A stretch of DNA of 64,000 nucleotides from Corella eumyota (lineage: Eukaryota > Chordata > Ascidiacea > Phlebobranchia > Corellidae), in NCBI GenBank assembly GCA_963082875.1, contig OY720102.1, forward strand, positions 3,348,001-3,412,000. The letters run 5' to 3'. This document shows, piece after piece, positions 47,492 to 59,155 of the stretch (positions are counted from its first letter, which is position 1; each line of letters opens with the position of its first letter). Under the pieces are notes generated by a model. It was given only the letters and a program-made list of their open reading frames with translations. It searched no databases and was not told the origin of the DNA. Position numbers and translations under genes: made by a program.

Positions 47492-48321
47492 TTTTAACTT
47501 TTATTAACTTACACTTTCATGTAACTAAATGTAATAAAGATACAGAACTTTTTTAACATGTTTTAAAGTTTGCAAAACTGACTAATTCTGATACTAAACG
47601 TGTGGCTTGTAAAACAATCCTAAAAGTTTTTTTTTTAGGTAAATTAACTTTTAGCTTGTTTAATCACTTCAAGATGCTAACTAACCCTTTTTACTCTACC
47701 TTTTTAGATCAAACAATAAGAGTCATAGAAATACAACAATGGATCTATAACAACAGAAATAACAAAGACACTTCATTGTCGGTAAGTCTATAACACTGCT
47801 AGTCATGTATAGAATAAGACTAAAATCTAATATAGGGTAACATTTTCTTATAATGTTTACGTTAACCGACTTGCAAAACGTTTTGCTGTAGCTATCAAAT
47901 TATGTATAACTAATTTATAGCCACCTATTTATACTTTGTTAGTGGCCGATTTTACCAAAAATTTTCCATTTGTTGTTAAGATTTTACGGAAATTTTCTCA
48001 GTACACACGACTTATGACAATTAGTAAAACACGTGATGTTTAATTCATTGATCACGATTTAACACGTCACGAGAAACAATAACTTAGTCATAAGATTGTA
48101 CACTTAACAAAAGAACCAGTTGCCCGAAGTAAAAAATAAAATACCTTTTAACTGTTTCTGAAAATTCATAACATTAAACGTTCGATTACAACTAAGCGCA
48201 TACAACAAAGTTTTGCTATTTGTTTTGTTTATTATAAAGTTTTTACATTTATGATTTTTTAAACGTTAAATGGGGTTAGTTTCAAGAAGTGTTCTTAGAC
48301 AGGTGTGTACCGTGTGCCTGT
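47492..48321. other. Spacer between ARRDC genes B and A
   Basis: About 830 bases. The right part is the 3' UTR of gene B, with a minus-strand AATAAA at 48228-48233, about 90 bases after its stop. The left part is the leader of gene A. A 63-codon plus frame at 47602 shows no family resemblance. No repeats were noticed. Confidence 0.5.
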
Positions 48322-49958
48322 TTATGTGTTCCTAAAGTACATGATTTCGGGTTCTGCGGGCCTGGCGTCATCGATTGGAATGGTACCGATTATGACGGGA
48401 CATTTGAGGCGCAGGTTTTTGGTGCAGGCTGGCATGTTAACAATAAACTAAACAACAATATCACACTTGTAAAAAAATCGCAGTTACTTAACAAACAAAG
48501 TAGTAATTTACCTCAATTCTGTATGATACTTTAATTATTCTGCAGGCCATAGTTGAAGTCGTTGGAATATCCGGCACCTTTTACAAAATAAAAAAGTCTA
48601 ATTAGTATTTAGAATAAAGATGGAAACTGAATGTTAAAGTTAACAAATAAAATCGCTTAAAAATAGTTACACTAGTTGCACAATTATTTACACGAAAAAT
48701 AGTAGATACAAAACAAAAAAAAAATCAAAATAGAATTTACTAATAATTCTTGATTTTTCCATTCCGTCTGTCCTTTACTTTTACATCCAAGTCTTTTCAT
48801 TTTAGCCACGGTTGCAGTAGAGTGTATGCTGTTACCTTTTGATATCCATACAACACGTTGTTTAAGTTTAACCGTCGTCTTATCGATATCATATTTGCTG
48901 TTTGTAAAGTTATAAAATTTCCAAATTTAAGTTGATATTTAACTTTTTAGTAGAAAAGTATTTAAATGCTTATATTATGCTTACCTTTGGTTGCGAACCT
49001 TTGCGTTAATTTTAATCCATTCTCCTGGCACAAAACCTGTTTTGTCCAAACTAAGTTCTCCAATTACAGCATCACTACCCCAAGAAAAACAACAACATAT
49101 TTCTTTTAAATCTTCGCATATCACCTTCCGCTGTAAACAACTTGTTTTTAGACTTAATATTAACAGAAAGGTATAGAGGATAATACATAGCTTTGAACTA
49201 TAGCACCCCATTAAAAAAATTAAAGATCCAACTTACCCTAAATGCTATGTTTCTATTTAGGTCAATAGTTTCCTTTATAGCGAATGGAAGTTCGGCTCTC
49301 TTTGTGCTCCATGAGCTATCGAGTGTGGCTTTAATTCTGTAGTAAATATAGCCATGCTCACCTAAAAAATTATTTTTGCTTAAGATTTACAGCAAAAATC
49401 GGGCTCATAGCTTTAAAATATTTTAGAGTTACAAACCAACGAGTGAATGTGGAAGTCTTGTTGGTAACAGGAAGCGAAATGGAAGTGCATGTTCCCCAGC
49501 AAATAATTTATTTTCTGTGACATTTTTTAAACATTCAGAAAGCTGTTAATTTGTTAAATATTGCATCGTTGAACGATTAGAACTGCGCTTATTTTTATCG
49601 GGGTAACAGAGAATTTTTATTTCTAGTACCTTGAATATATAAAGCCACTCTTTCGCTAAAGTATTTTTCTTTGGAAAAATAAGTGCGAGAATGTCTTCCA
49701 TAACTCTCGGTCCATTGTAGAAACGCAGAACCCTTAAAATGAAGTTGAAACGCTGTGGAAAGGGTATTTACAGCATTAGAATTTCGCTACTCAAAAAAAA
49801 AAAAATTGGTAAAAATATTTTTGTTATATTGTTAACTTGCATTTGATTTTTATTGCTTCTGCAAGGTAAAATTTGATATTTCCTTCAAGCCATTCTCCGC
49901 CTTTATAGACCAATTTGTTATCTATTAATTCAATTCGAAAATTCGACAATTTACCCAT
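48322..49958 (-). CDS. Arrestin-domain protein B (ARRDC-type), short tail
   Basis: Paralogue of genes A and C. Eight exons (49841-49958, 49630-49752, 49437-49514, 49237-49361, 48985-49130, 48741-48897, 48512-48577, 48322-48447) give 312 residues. The N-terminal arrestin part starts MGKLSNFRIELI. The C-terminal part has EICCCFSWG, KTGFVPGEWIKINAKV and LRLKCPVIIGTIP. The protein stops soon after the arrestin fold (ending MYFRNT), so it has no PPxY motif and may not recruit NEDD4-type ligases directly. Exon 1 ends at GCAAGT, a GC-AG donor, where genes A and C use GTAAGT at the same place; no GT nearby preserves the frame. The start lies only about 300 bases after the stop of gene C. Confidence 0.85.
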
Positions 49959-50258
49959 TTTTGCCAAATTACTACGGCTAAACTATATTTCAAAGGCTCT
50001 TAGCTCCTTAAATCAACTGTTATAACTAAATTATAATCTGAGTATTTAAACATTTTTTTTGCGTTTTATGTTAATAAGCAAAAGACATGAAGAAGTAATG
50101 GAAAATTTTACAGACATTTATTAACACGTTGTGAAACCAGTTAAGTTTTTATTAATTAATCACGAATATTACGTCAAAAAAAATCTTAAACTTAAATATC
50201 ATATCGTGCAATCTTAGCAAGAAATATGTTGTCTTCATATTTTTAATTCCTTGGTTTT
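49959..50258. other. Short spacer between ARRDC genes C and B
   Basis: About 300 bases. It holds minus-strand AATAAA signals for gene C (50148-50153 and 50117-50122), so little more than 150 bases remain for a promoter of gene B. The B leader contains TTTAG about 20 bases before its ATG, a possible splice or trans-splice acceptor. Confidence 0.45.
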
Positions 50259-51960
50259 TTACCTTCGAGTTATGTTATTACCCACATTTCTTTGAGTATA
50301 AGGTGGTGTGACGTCACGCAAAGGTACGGTACCAATTGTAATAGGGCATTTTAACGTTAAGTTTTTTTTAAAGATTGGTAATTTAGCTGTTACCTATAAA
50401 ATAAATCATTTTAACACGGCGTTAAATAATTACCCCACCAAAAACTCATAATATTATTACGATAAGGTAATACAACTTATACCTCAATTCTGTATGTAAT
50501 TTCAAGGGTATTTGAATGTTGTGTTAAGGTCGGTGGTGTTCCTCTCGGTATCTAAAACAATTTAAAAAAAATATATGCAAGAAAATTGTTTGTTAAAGAT
50601 TCGTCAACTACAGCACACAAAAAAATTAATTTTTTAAAAGCCTATTTTGCCAATAACTTTTTACCAATAATTCTTCGTTTTTTAATTCCATTTGCGAGTT
50701 ACTTTTACAGCCGAGTCTTTTAATTTTCGACAATGTTTTAAAAGTATGTTTGCTCTTGTAAGGCACCTTCCATTTTGCAACTTGCACCAGTTTGAATATT
50801 GTTTGGGTTAAATTATACGAGCTAAAACGAATTTTAAAACGTTAAAGTATTATTTCGTTAGTCATGAAGTATAGCGCATTAAATGCTTACTACCTATAGT
50901 AATATACATCGTCGCGCTTAAATTTACCAGATTTCAGTTTTAAATTTACTTTAATTGCGATTTTAGGTTAGATCATAAAGTTTTTGTAGCAAATACCTTT
51001 GGTTGTCAATTAATGTGTCAATAAGAATAACTTCGCCCGGAACATAGCCAGCCTTTTGTAAATGAATTTCCTTTTTTACTTGACCACTTTTACGTGCCCA
51101 ATACTTAACTTGATTTGTGCTGGTGTATTTTCGATTAATCTGTAAAAAAATTGCGGATAAGTATATTAAACGCATAGTTACCAGTTAGAAATTAGCAATA
51201 GTTAATGCTAAGCATTGTTTAATATCAAATCTTATATTACCCTGTTTGTGCTGTCCAAATTAAGGTCTACAGGGCTTATAACTGTAAATGCTAATTTCGT
51301 ATTTTGTGTTATGCTCCACGCGCAGTCGAAGGTAGCTTTTATTCCATATTTTATATAGCCGTGGTAGCCTTAAAAACAAAAATATTGTTATTAAATTCTA
51401 ATAATACATAAACTAAGTCAGTAATTTTTTTTGGAAAATACCAACCTTTAAATGAAGTTGGCAACCTGCGCGGTAACTGGTATCTAAATGGAAAAACGTG
51501 ACTGCTAGCTTTTAACTTGTCCTCTGAACTAAATTCCGAACCTATATAGTCAAACAAAATAAAATTTAATTTTGTGACACTTTATGTTTAAGTTTTAGTT
51601 TAAATTTCTACCTTCGCCAAATATTGGTATTGTTCGGCAAAAAAATTCTTCTTTGTTTACAAAATTTTTGTGTTGATTATCTCCATAACTTTCACTCCAA
51701 TGCGTAAGTGCATTTCCTTTAAAAATCAACTTCAATGCTATGTAAACAAAATTTAAATTCAATCTTTCTAGCCACCAAATTTCCCATTATCTTTACAGTT
51801 ATTTGAAAGGTATATTAAAACTTTGATTTAATATTTACTTACATTTGATTTTCAATTCTTCATTGAGGTTAAATTTTACATTTCCTTCCATCCATTCTCC
51901 ACTATTAAATACTTTTTTGCCATCGATTAGCTCGATTTGAAAGTTTGATAATTTACCCAT
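50259..51960 (-). CDS. Arrestin-domain protein C (ARRDC-type), first of three tandem copies
   Basis: Paralogue of genes A and B. Eight exons (51843-51960, 51612-51737, 51446-51541, 51241-51368, 50997-51139, 50665-50821, 50483-50551, 50259-50393) give 323 residues. The N-terminal sandwich starts MGKLSNFQIELI and includes [18 protein letters not shown]. The C-terminal sandwich has AGYVPGEVILID and [17 protein letters not shown]. The cysteine cluster that A and B carry in exon 5 is missing; basic residues stand there instead. The tail is short (ending NITRR) with PPYT but no PPxY. Poly(A) signals follow within 140 bases, so a hidden tail exon is unlikely. The stop codon overlaps AAGGTAAAA, which could act as a donor, but no partner exon was found. 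Confidence 0.85.
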
Positions 51961-53480
51961 TTTTATAAATAAAACAACACTTGCCTGACTCTAAAAACAA
52001 ATATCCGTTGCTAATAAACTCATATATCACGCGACAGCGTTCAAAACATGTTGTTGTGCTTACATACTCAATCACTTCACATAATAACAACTCTATATAT
52101 TTAAAGCTGTTCCAGTCATTTACTAGCAAACCGTAAAATTTTAACATTAGTTTTGTAATAAAAAACGCCAACAGTTATATTACTGTATAACGCATATAAG
52201 TTCTTAAAAGTTTATGCTTTAACTGTTTACTATGGAAAATACTACATAGCTATGTCATCCTTCTCGCTAGCGTTTTTTTTGTGTATAAAGTTTATCGTTT
52301 TACCTGAACAGCGCTTTAAATAGTCTGACGTCATCGAAACTTAGCAATACCACGGACTGATGCGTCACGGGAAACCACCGAACTTAAAATAATTCATGGC
52401 GCGAGTGATATATTGTGCGTATGATATTGTATAATAGACTTCCGTTGTTCTGACTTTACAATTTACATAAATTGATTGATGAACACTTAGCTGCGATTTA
52501 GGCTCAAAGTTTGTTTATTTTTTTTAGCTACACCAGATTTAAACAACTTTAAAATAAATTTATATCGGTATAAGTAACAAGGGTCCTAACTGAAATTATA
52601 TCTTTCAGTAGTAGCATAATTTTTTTGGAAAAAAAAATTATTTTACCAAACTCTTTGCCTATTTAATTTTTGTTATGTTTACATGCTTGTCTGCTGTTGT
52701 GGCATATAAAGCCACTGACGCTAAAGCACTTTCGACCGGTTTTTCTAACATAATCATATTTTGAAAAAAAAAATTTAAGTCCTAACAAAATCATATTTTG
52801 CGCAATTAAGTCTGTTTACAATTACGTAATCGTAGAATTTTTTTAGTTAAAAGGTGCAAGTTACGTGGTAGCAGACGCGCGGATACAAGGTGTCGAGGAA
52901 TTAGATAAGAAGATAAGATAAACTTGTGTTGTTAACATTTAATTGTAACAGGACTACAGTATAGTGTGTTGTAAACTATAGTTTAAACTTAGAAATGGTA
53001 AGCAATAGTTAGTTTAGGCTGTAAAAGCGTTTTTTTAAAAAGACAAATATTAATGTTTACAAATATATAAGTGGAGTTACTAACCAACAACTGCTCGTTA
53101 ACCAAGGTAATTTAGCTTTGTAATAGTTGTATTTTGAAAAAAAAGGCTTAGTGTGGGAACCAAATGTTAATATAAGGGATGGGGTTGTTCAACTTGTTTT
53201 ACACGTTTTATTGTTTTAACTTTTTTTATTTGGCATTACTACATTTAAAAGAATGCGATTTTAGACGTGTAAACATGCACAGGTTTCGGATAGGTTTTAT
53301 TTTCTACCAGCACTTTGCCACAGTTACATTTATAAATCATGAAATTTTCTAAAATTAGCAACATTTACGACATATACAAACTTAAAATACAAATAAATAT
53401 TCGATAGATGCATAACAGTAAAAAAATAAATATTTATTGATAAATAAACCACATTTAATAAATATTATGGCAAAAAATAA
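51961..53480. other. Intergenic region upstream of ARRDC gene C
   Basis: Leader and likely promoter of ARRDC gene C on the left; 3' UTR of the SLC7-type gene on the right, with a minus-strand AATAAA at 53433-53438, about 43 bases past its stop. A GATAAG-rich stretch near 52900-52920 (ATTAGATAAGAAGATAAGAT) could bind GATA factors. No gene is seen. Confidence 0.45.
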
Positions 53481-56400
53481 TTATTTTTCCTTTTCTTCTT
53501 CGGCTAAATTGCTATGTTTATATCCATAACCAAAGTAAATGACCAGCCCTGAAATTAAATATTGATTAAAGTTATAATAGGGTGTGTAAAAATTATTTAA
53601 TAAAAACTTTAATTTTGTGTTTTTAGTATACTAACCAACTATCATCCAAATGGCAAGTCGAATCCAAGTTAACGGTCGCAGTTTGAGGATTAAAGCAACG
53701 TTGATGATTATACTTAAAAAGGGAATAAAAGGTACGAATGGAACCTAAAAATTACAAATGTGTTAACCGTTAGATGACGTGGCTGAGGCATAAGTTACGT
53801 GCCAAAATACTTGGTGTTTAAGCTGCAATAATGTCACATTATTTTTTCTTAAGTTATTCTTTACCCAAAATATTAATTAAAACTTACTTTGAAGGTTTGA
53901 ATTGAGTTGTCTTGATGAAAAAACCCGATCATTGAAATACAGACGACACAAATAAGAATCAATATTAATAAAAGGATTATAAACCACCCTTCAGCAATAT
54001 GAGCCGTCGCAAAAAGAAGCAAAATTGTTGCAATAGACGAACTCAGAATAGCAGTAAGTAATAAATAAAACGGAACTATGCCTGCCTCGTATGGTAAAGC
54101 CCAGCTTATTAAAAACCCTAACCGCGAATGTAAAAGATGTTTTTTTACTGTCCCAAAGTCAGATACTTGTAATAAAGTGTCATTTTCAAATGGTAATGGG
54201 CCCTCAGGTGTTGGCGTTTTAATTGTTTGGTAATTGTTAGAAGTTAAGTCATTTTGTTTTTGTTGTTGCTGTTGTTGTGGGCCACACAGCGATGTTTCTT
54301 CGGTCTTAGTTTCGATTGGTTGTGAAGTTAGGTCTGTTGAATTTTCAGCCGTTTGTTCTTCGTCGATAGGGCAGTGGTCGGCACGTTTATAACTAAACAA
54401 GTTAATTTTGGCCCATTTTAAATACTTATTAACACAATTTTTAAAACATGACATGTTTTCTACACTTTTCTACGTATGGATCTGCATTTTGTCATCGCTT
54501 TTTAAAACTGCCATACTATTTAAATGGGTTTCATTTAGTATGTTTAATTAAGTCCAAAAATATACGATGCCGTTATCGTATGTGGCCTTTACCCTGTTAA
54601 AATGTGTTTTGCCTCAGTATATTTATGAAGTTGGCAACATACTTTAAAATATGCATAATTTCGTAGGCGTTATAGTGGTATACTAACTATATTTCTTACC
54701 TTGAAATCATATTCGGTGCATAACGTAACTTGATTACACAAATTGAAACAAACGTGCAGGCTAATAACTGACCAATTGCGATAAATTCAACCAGAGTCAC
54801 AAGGCTAAATATGATGGCCATGAACGAACTTACAGATGCAACTATTACCGTGGCAAGCCAGGGTACCTAAAAATAAATAGTTTCCACAATCATATAACTA
54901 TAACCTTGTAATATATTAAATGGTTATGACTTTAATTGCTAAATTAAGGTTTATTATAAAGATGTTATATTGTTATGTAGTTTAATTTGAAAGCGTAACC
55001 CGTAAATTTACCGAATTGTGTTTAAGTTTGTATTTAACAACACATTTAATCTGCTTTACCTGTGTTTTAGGATGGATTTTGTAAAAGAACTTCCACAGCA
55101 GCCCGTCCCTCGCCATTGCCAGTAAATACCTCGGCACAACAAACATGATTGAAATCAAGCAAGTCATCATAGCTGCCAGGGCACCAATGGATACCACGTA
55201 CTTGGCCCAATACCAACCCTTCAATGCATAAGCAGTTGGGAATGGAGTAGAAGGTGAGATTAAATACCATGGTGAAATTAAGGTTAAAGAGGCCGACGCA
55301 CCAACATAGGATATAACCACGACAGTCATTGATATTAGAAGCGACAACGGTATATCTCTAGAAATTAAAAAAATAACATATAAGCATGTAAGAGCATACT
55401 GAAAAAATTTAATTTAAAATATGCTTAAAAATATATTTATTTATAGGAATTATAAATTTTCTAATCATTTAATCATTATTAACACGAGATGCACAGAAAA
55501 ATCGTTTTTTTTTAGTTTTAATTTAAAATATAAAAAGTCTTGAAATTTTATATAAAGACACAAAAACACACTTTATGACAAGAACGAAAAGTTAAATGTA
55601 AACTCATGAAATATTTATATCCCCTCAGTGCGTTGTGTAATGAATAATTTATTCCCTAATTGCTTCTTTCTCCTATATTAACACTAAAGCCTTGTAACAT
55701 TTTTGCCCGTTTTGACTTTTCCCAAATGTACATGATAATAGAAATTAACAGAACAACATTTGAAGTGCGTTCTTACGTTTATTAAATATTAATTGCGACA
55801 CGAAAATGTTGGCGTTTTTTTTTCAAGAACAAAGTTAATTATCATTTTGTAAAAAAAAACATTTTTTGCATTAATTTGTATTTTTTGCATTAACTTGCAT
55901 AAAATTTATAACAATAGGTTTTTGCTCTTACGCTACTTACTGAGAGAAAAATATTAACACAGTTTTTACCTTGCAGCATTTACTGCCTCCTCCGTCGCAG
56001 AAGCAACCACTTCATAACCTACATATGAAAACACCAGCGTTGTCGAACCACTAATTGTACCACCCCAACCATACGGAAAGAAACCACCCTCGACCTTGGT
56101 CCAGTTGTCGAAGTCGCCGAGAATGAAACCACTTACTGGATGGAGCAAAGTGAGTTTGTTATTTTTTTCACAAACACATTTAAAAACACGTATAAGATTC
56201 ACAAACAATATCATTTAAACTTAAGCAAACAACAAAGTTCGGTTAAATTTCGGTAAAAGATGAAAAAAATGGTCAAAATTTGTAATTAACTTAAAACTCT
56301 GTTAAAATATTTTTAACTTAGTTTTAACTTAAAACCAATTCGTTTCCTTGAAATTTTTTTAAAAATAGACGTCTTACTTATAATAAAGGTGATCACGCAA

Positions 56401-57793
56401 ATGTTAATACAAGCTATAGCAATATTGACTTTCGACGATAACTTAACACCGCACATTAGAACAAGAGCGAACACAAAAATTAATCCGGCCGATAAAAAAT
56501 CTGGATAAGTCGCTACAAAACCGCCCGCCATCGGGGCATGAATTTCTAAGTAGCTCTTAATTGCACCACCGAACAGTCCATCAAGGTACCTGTAATTAAA
56601 AACAGAGTGGTCGTTAAGATGATAATGCGTGTATTATAAGGCCCTTGGACATCTGTTATCTATAAGAGATAAGATGCAAAATGTCGCGTTTGCGTAAAAT
56701 AATAATAAAGAGTTTGGTTAATGGGAAAACAAAAATTGATTTAATTAATAAAAGTCTGTGTGACTTTAGCCGAAAGTTTACACTTTAAAACTATTTTTTT
56801 TAGTAAATATGTTTACAAAACCGGTTATAAAATGTTAGTGAAACTATAAACAAAAAAGGTCCTTGATAAATAAATAATAAACTTACGCGCTGCATGTTTT
56901 AGCGATAGCTGCCACGTATATTGTATGTTCCAAGGCAACATTCCAACCTACTACAAACGCCCAAAATTCACCCACACTTAAATAAGTAAACTGGTAGGCT
57001 GACCCAGCGACAGGAATTCGCGCAGCAAACTCTGTCAAATATTCAAAGTTAATAAAATAAAATTACTTAATTTTCTGCAAAAAATCTTTACTACAAAAAT
57101 AGTAGGAACGTAATTATTAAAATTGAATAAATGATTTAAAACAATAAATTAACAAAATTAATTACGCGCATTTAATTCCGCTTAATCTGATTTATCATTT
57201 ATCTAGAAAATTAAATACATGTTTTAAGATTAATTATTTTATTACGGTTATCAATTTTCCGCCATTATTTTGTAGGTCGATATTTATTTAATTTTTGTCG
57301 CGCGTTTCTATTATAACATCTTATCTTACTAGGTTACGACTAACATATGTTATTTGAACATTTTGGTTAAAACATTGTCATATCCTATATATAAACATTG
57401 TCATATTCTATATATAAATACATTGAAATAGTTTATAAATGCAAAGTACCGGCGTAACATAATGCTGATAATATAGATGCAAATGCAGCAATAATGTAAC
57501 CCAAAATAATAGATGGCCCAGCTATTTCTCTTGTCACAGTACCAGACAAAACGTATAACCCCGAGCCCACCATACCACTGATGGCTAAAAAAGTTAAGTC
57601 TTGAAGTTTGAAGCAACGTCGCAAATCTATAAAAATAATTTTCATACAGTTAAATAAAACAAGTTTGTAGGGCCGCAAACCAATTGATAAATATTAAATA
57701 CCTACCCCTTCTCATCATATCTTCTGAAATATTTTTTTTTCTAATAAGGTTTTTAAAAAAATTTGCTACGAAGTCAGAATTTCCTTCTGCCAT
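53481..57793 (-). CDS. Cationic amino acid transporter-like protein (SLC7 family, CAT group)
   Basis: Plasma- or lysosomal-membrane permease of the APC superfamily. Ten exons (57706-57793, 57450-57626, 56887-57031, 56378-56589, 55970-56135, 55060-55357, 54700-54866, 53888-54392, 53636-53744, 53481-53548) join in frame to 644 residues, the usual CAT size (about 630-770), with room for 14 membrane spans. Landmarks are SGMVGSGLYVLSGTV (span 1), ALCYAGEFAARIP, GWNVALEHTIYVAA, FSYVGYEVVASATEEA, VPRYLLAMARDGLLWK and the end motif GLVIYFGYGYKHSN. The loop around residues 420-500 is long and polar with a run of six Gln. SLC7A1-4 or SLC7A14 are the candidates; substrate cannot be told by eye. The start ATG is the only one in exon 1 before the conserved region. 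Confidence 0.9.
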
Positions 57794-58250
57794 GTTTAAT
57801 AATTATACACAGAGTTGTCTTTTCTTAACAAACTATTAAATTTAAGCTAATTTTAAAAAGCGCCAGCTATAATTTTTGCTAGATATTTATCCTAATAGTT
57901 AAACATAAAATAAACTAAACATTAAATCTTATCCTGCTTAAGAAAGAAAATACAGTTTCTTTATAAAACTGAATAACAGGAAAATGTTCTACGAGCGTTT
58001 AACGAAATAGTTCTCGCCTGTCCATTTTCGAAAAAGGGAGAAAATATACATTATCTCGCATCTTTATTTTACCTTTTTTATTTAAAGAAATTAATAACTA
58101 GAGGATTTTATTATCAAACTCTAACTTTACTTAAAAAATAAAGAGCCCTATTCAGTAGCGCACTTGCATAACTTTAATACTTACTCGCACTAGCAAATAA
58201 TCGTATTTTAATTACGTTATTAAAAATATAAATATCGATTAAAGATATGA
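57794..58250. promoter_or_regulatory. Upstream region of the SLC7-type gene
   Basis: AT-rich, no gene. It contains the leader and likely the promoter of the minus-strand transporter gene, bounded on the right by repeat DNA. No specific sites are claimed. Confidence 0.4.
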
Positions 58251-58254
58251 CCAT

Positions 58255-58960
58255 ATTTCATATAAATCCCTGATTCCAAAAAATTAAAATTAATGGCCTT
58301 ATTAAAGCCGCATTTGTATAACTTAAATACTATATAAAAAATTCGCAAAAATCTGTCAAAAAAATCTGACGTTAAATGACTCCGTAGCGTCATATATATA
58401 GTTTTATATTTAAAAATAAAAAAAAAATTCAGATTTTAGTTTTGCTTTAGCATATTTCTATTCTAATATGTTATTGAAATGTTATGATTATATTTCATAA
58501 AAATCCCCGATTCCCCAAAATCAAAATTAATGGCCTCATTAAAAGCGCGTTGATATAACTTACATAATAGATAAAGAAATTTGCAAAAATATATTAAAAC
58601 AAAAAAGTTAGGTCAAATTTTCAGTTTCACTAACTCTGAAGTCATATATACACATAACCGTAGGGCTCTTATGAACGTATATCCACATTATTATTAAAAT
58701 ATATTAATATTCATAAAATTCATGATCAATATTTCTGATTTCCAAAATTCAAAAATAATGGCATCATTAAAAGCGCGTTTGTATAATTTAATTATTAAAT
58801 AAGCGAAAAAAAATTCGCGAAAAATAATTAAAACAAAAAAGTTAGTTCAAAGTTTCAGTTTCATAAACTCTAACGTCAGCTGACACTGTGACCTCAAATA
58901 TACATATAGTTTTGGATACGAATTTATATAAAAAAAAATTATTTGATGCACATAACCCTA
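58255..58960. repeat. Three diverged tandem copies of a ~235-bp unit
   Basis: Units begin near 58255, 58491 and 58723. Each has GATTCC-type start, AATTAATGGC(C/A)TCATTAAA, GCG(C/T)GTTTGTATAA-like text, AAATTTGCAAAAA and AAAAAAGTTAGGTCAAA. The GATAAAGAAATTTGC...GTTAGG part resembles the reverse complement of the ~300-bp satellite at 59160-64000, so the two may share an origin. Confidence 0.65.
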
Positions 58961-59155
58961 ACTAACATAAACGAAAAAAATTTGCAAAAAATTCAAAAAT
59001 GAAAAAGTTAGGGCAAAAATTGATTGGCCCATTTTGACCCCATTTTCCTGACCCTATATTGAAAATTTTAAATCGAATTTGAACTAAACAAATACGACCG
59101 CATTGGTCTAAATATCCTAATTCAAAAAAAAATATTCAATATTAATAAAGTTATG
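58961..59155 (-). repeat. Inverted, diverged unit of the ~300-bp satellite
   Basis: Its reverse complement reads like an array unit, with GCCCTAACTTTTTCATTTTTG, TAGGATATTTAGACCAATGCGG and AAATTCGATTTAAAATTTT. It meets the direct-orientation array at about 59150, making an inverted junction. Confidence 0.65.

Noticed and set aside
48289-48534. 81-codon plus frame with several cysteines
   Set aside because: Antisense to the last two exons of ARRDC gene B, whose minus-strand frame aligns with genes A and C.
53873-54454. A separate 193-residue protein starting at 54454
   Set aside because: The frame is one internal exon (53888-54392) of the SLC7-type gene; the upstream residues are intron.
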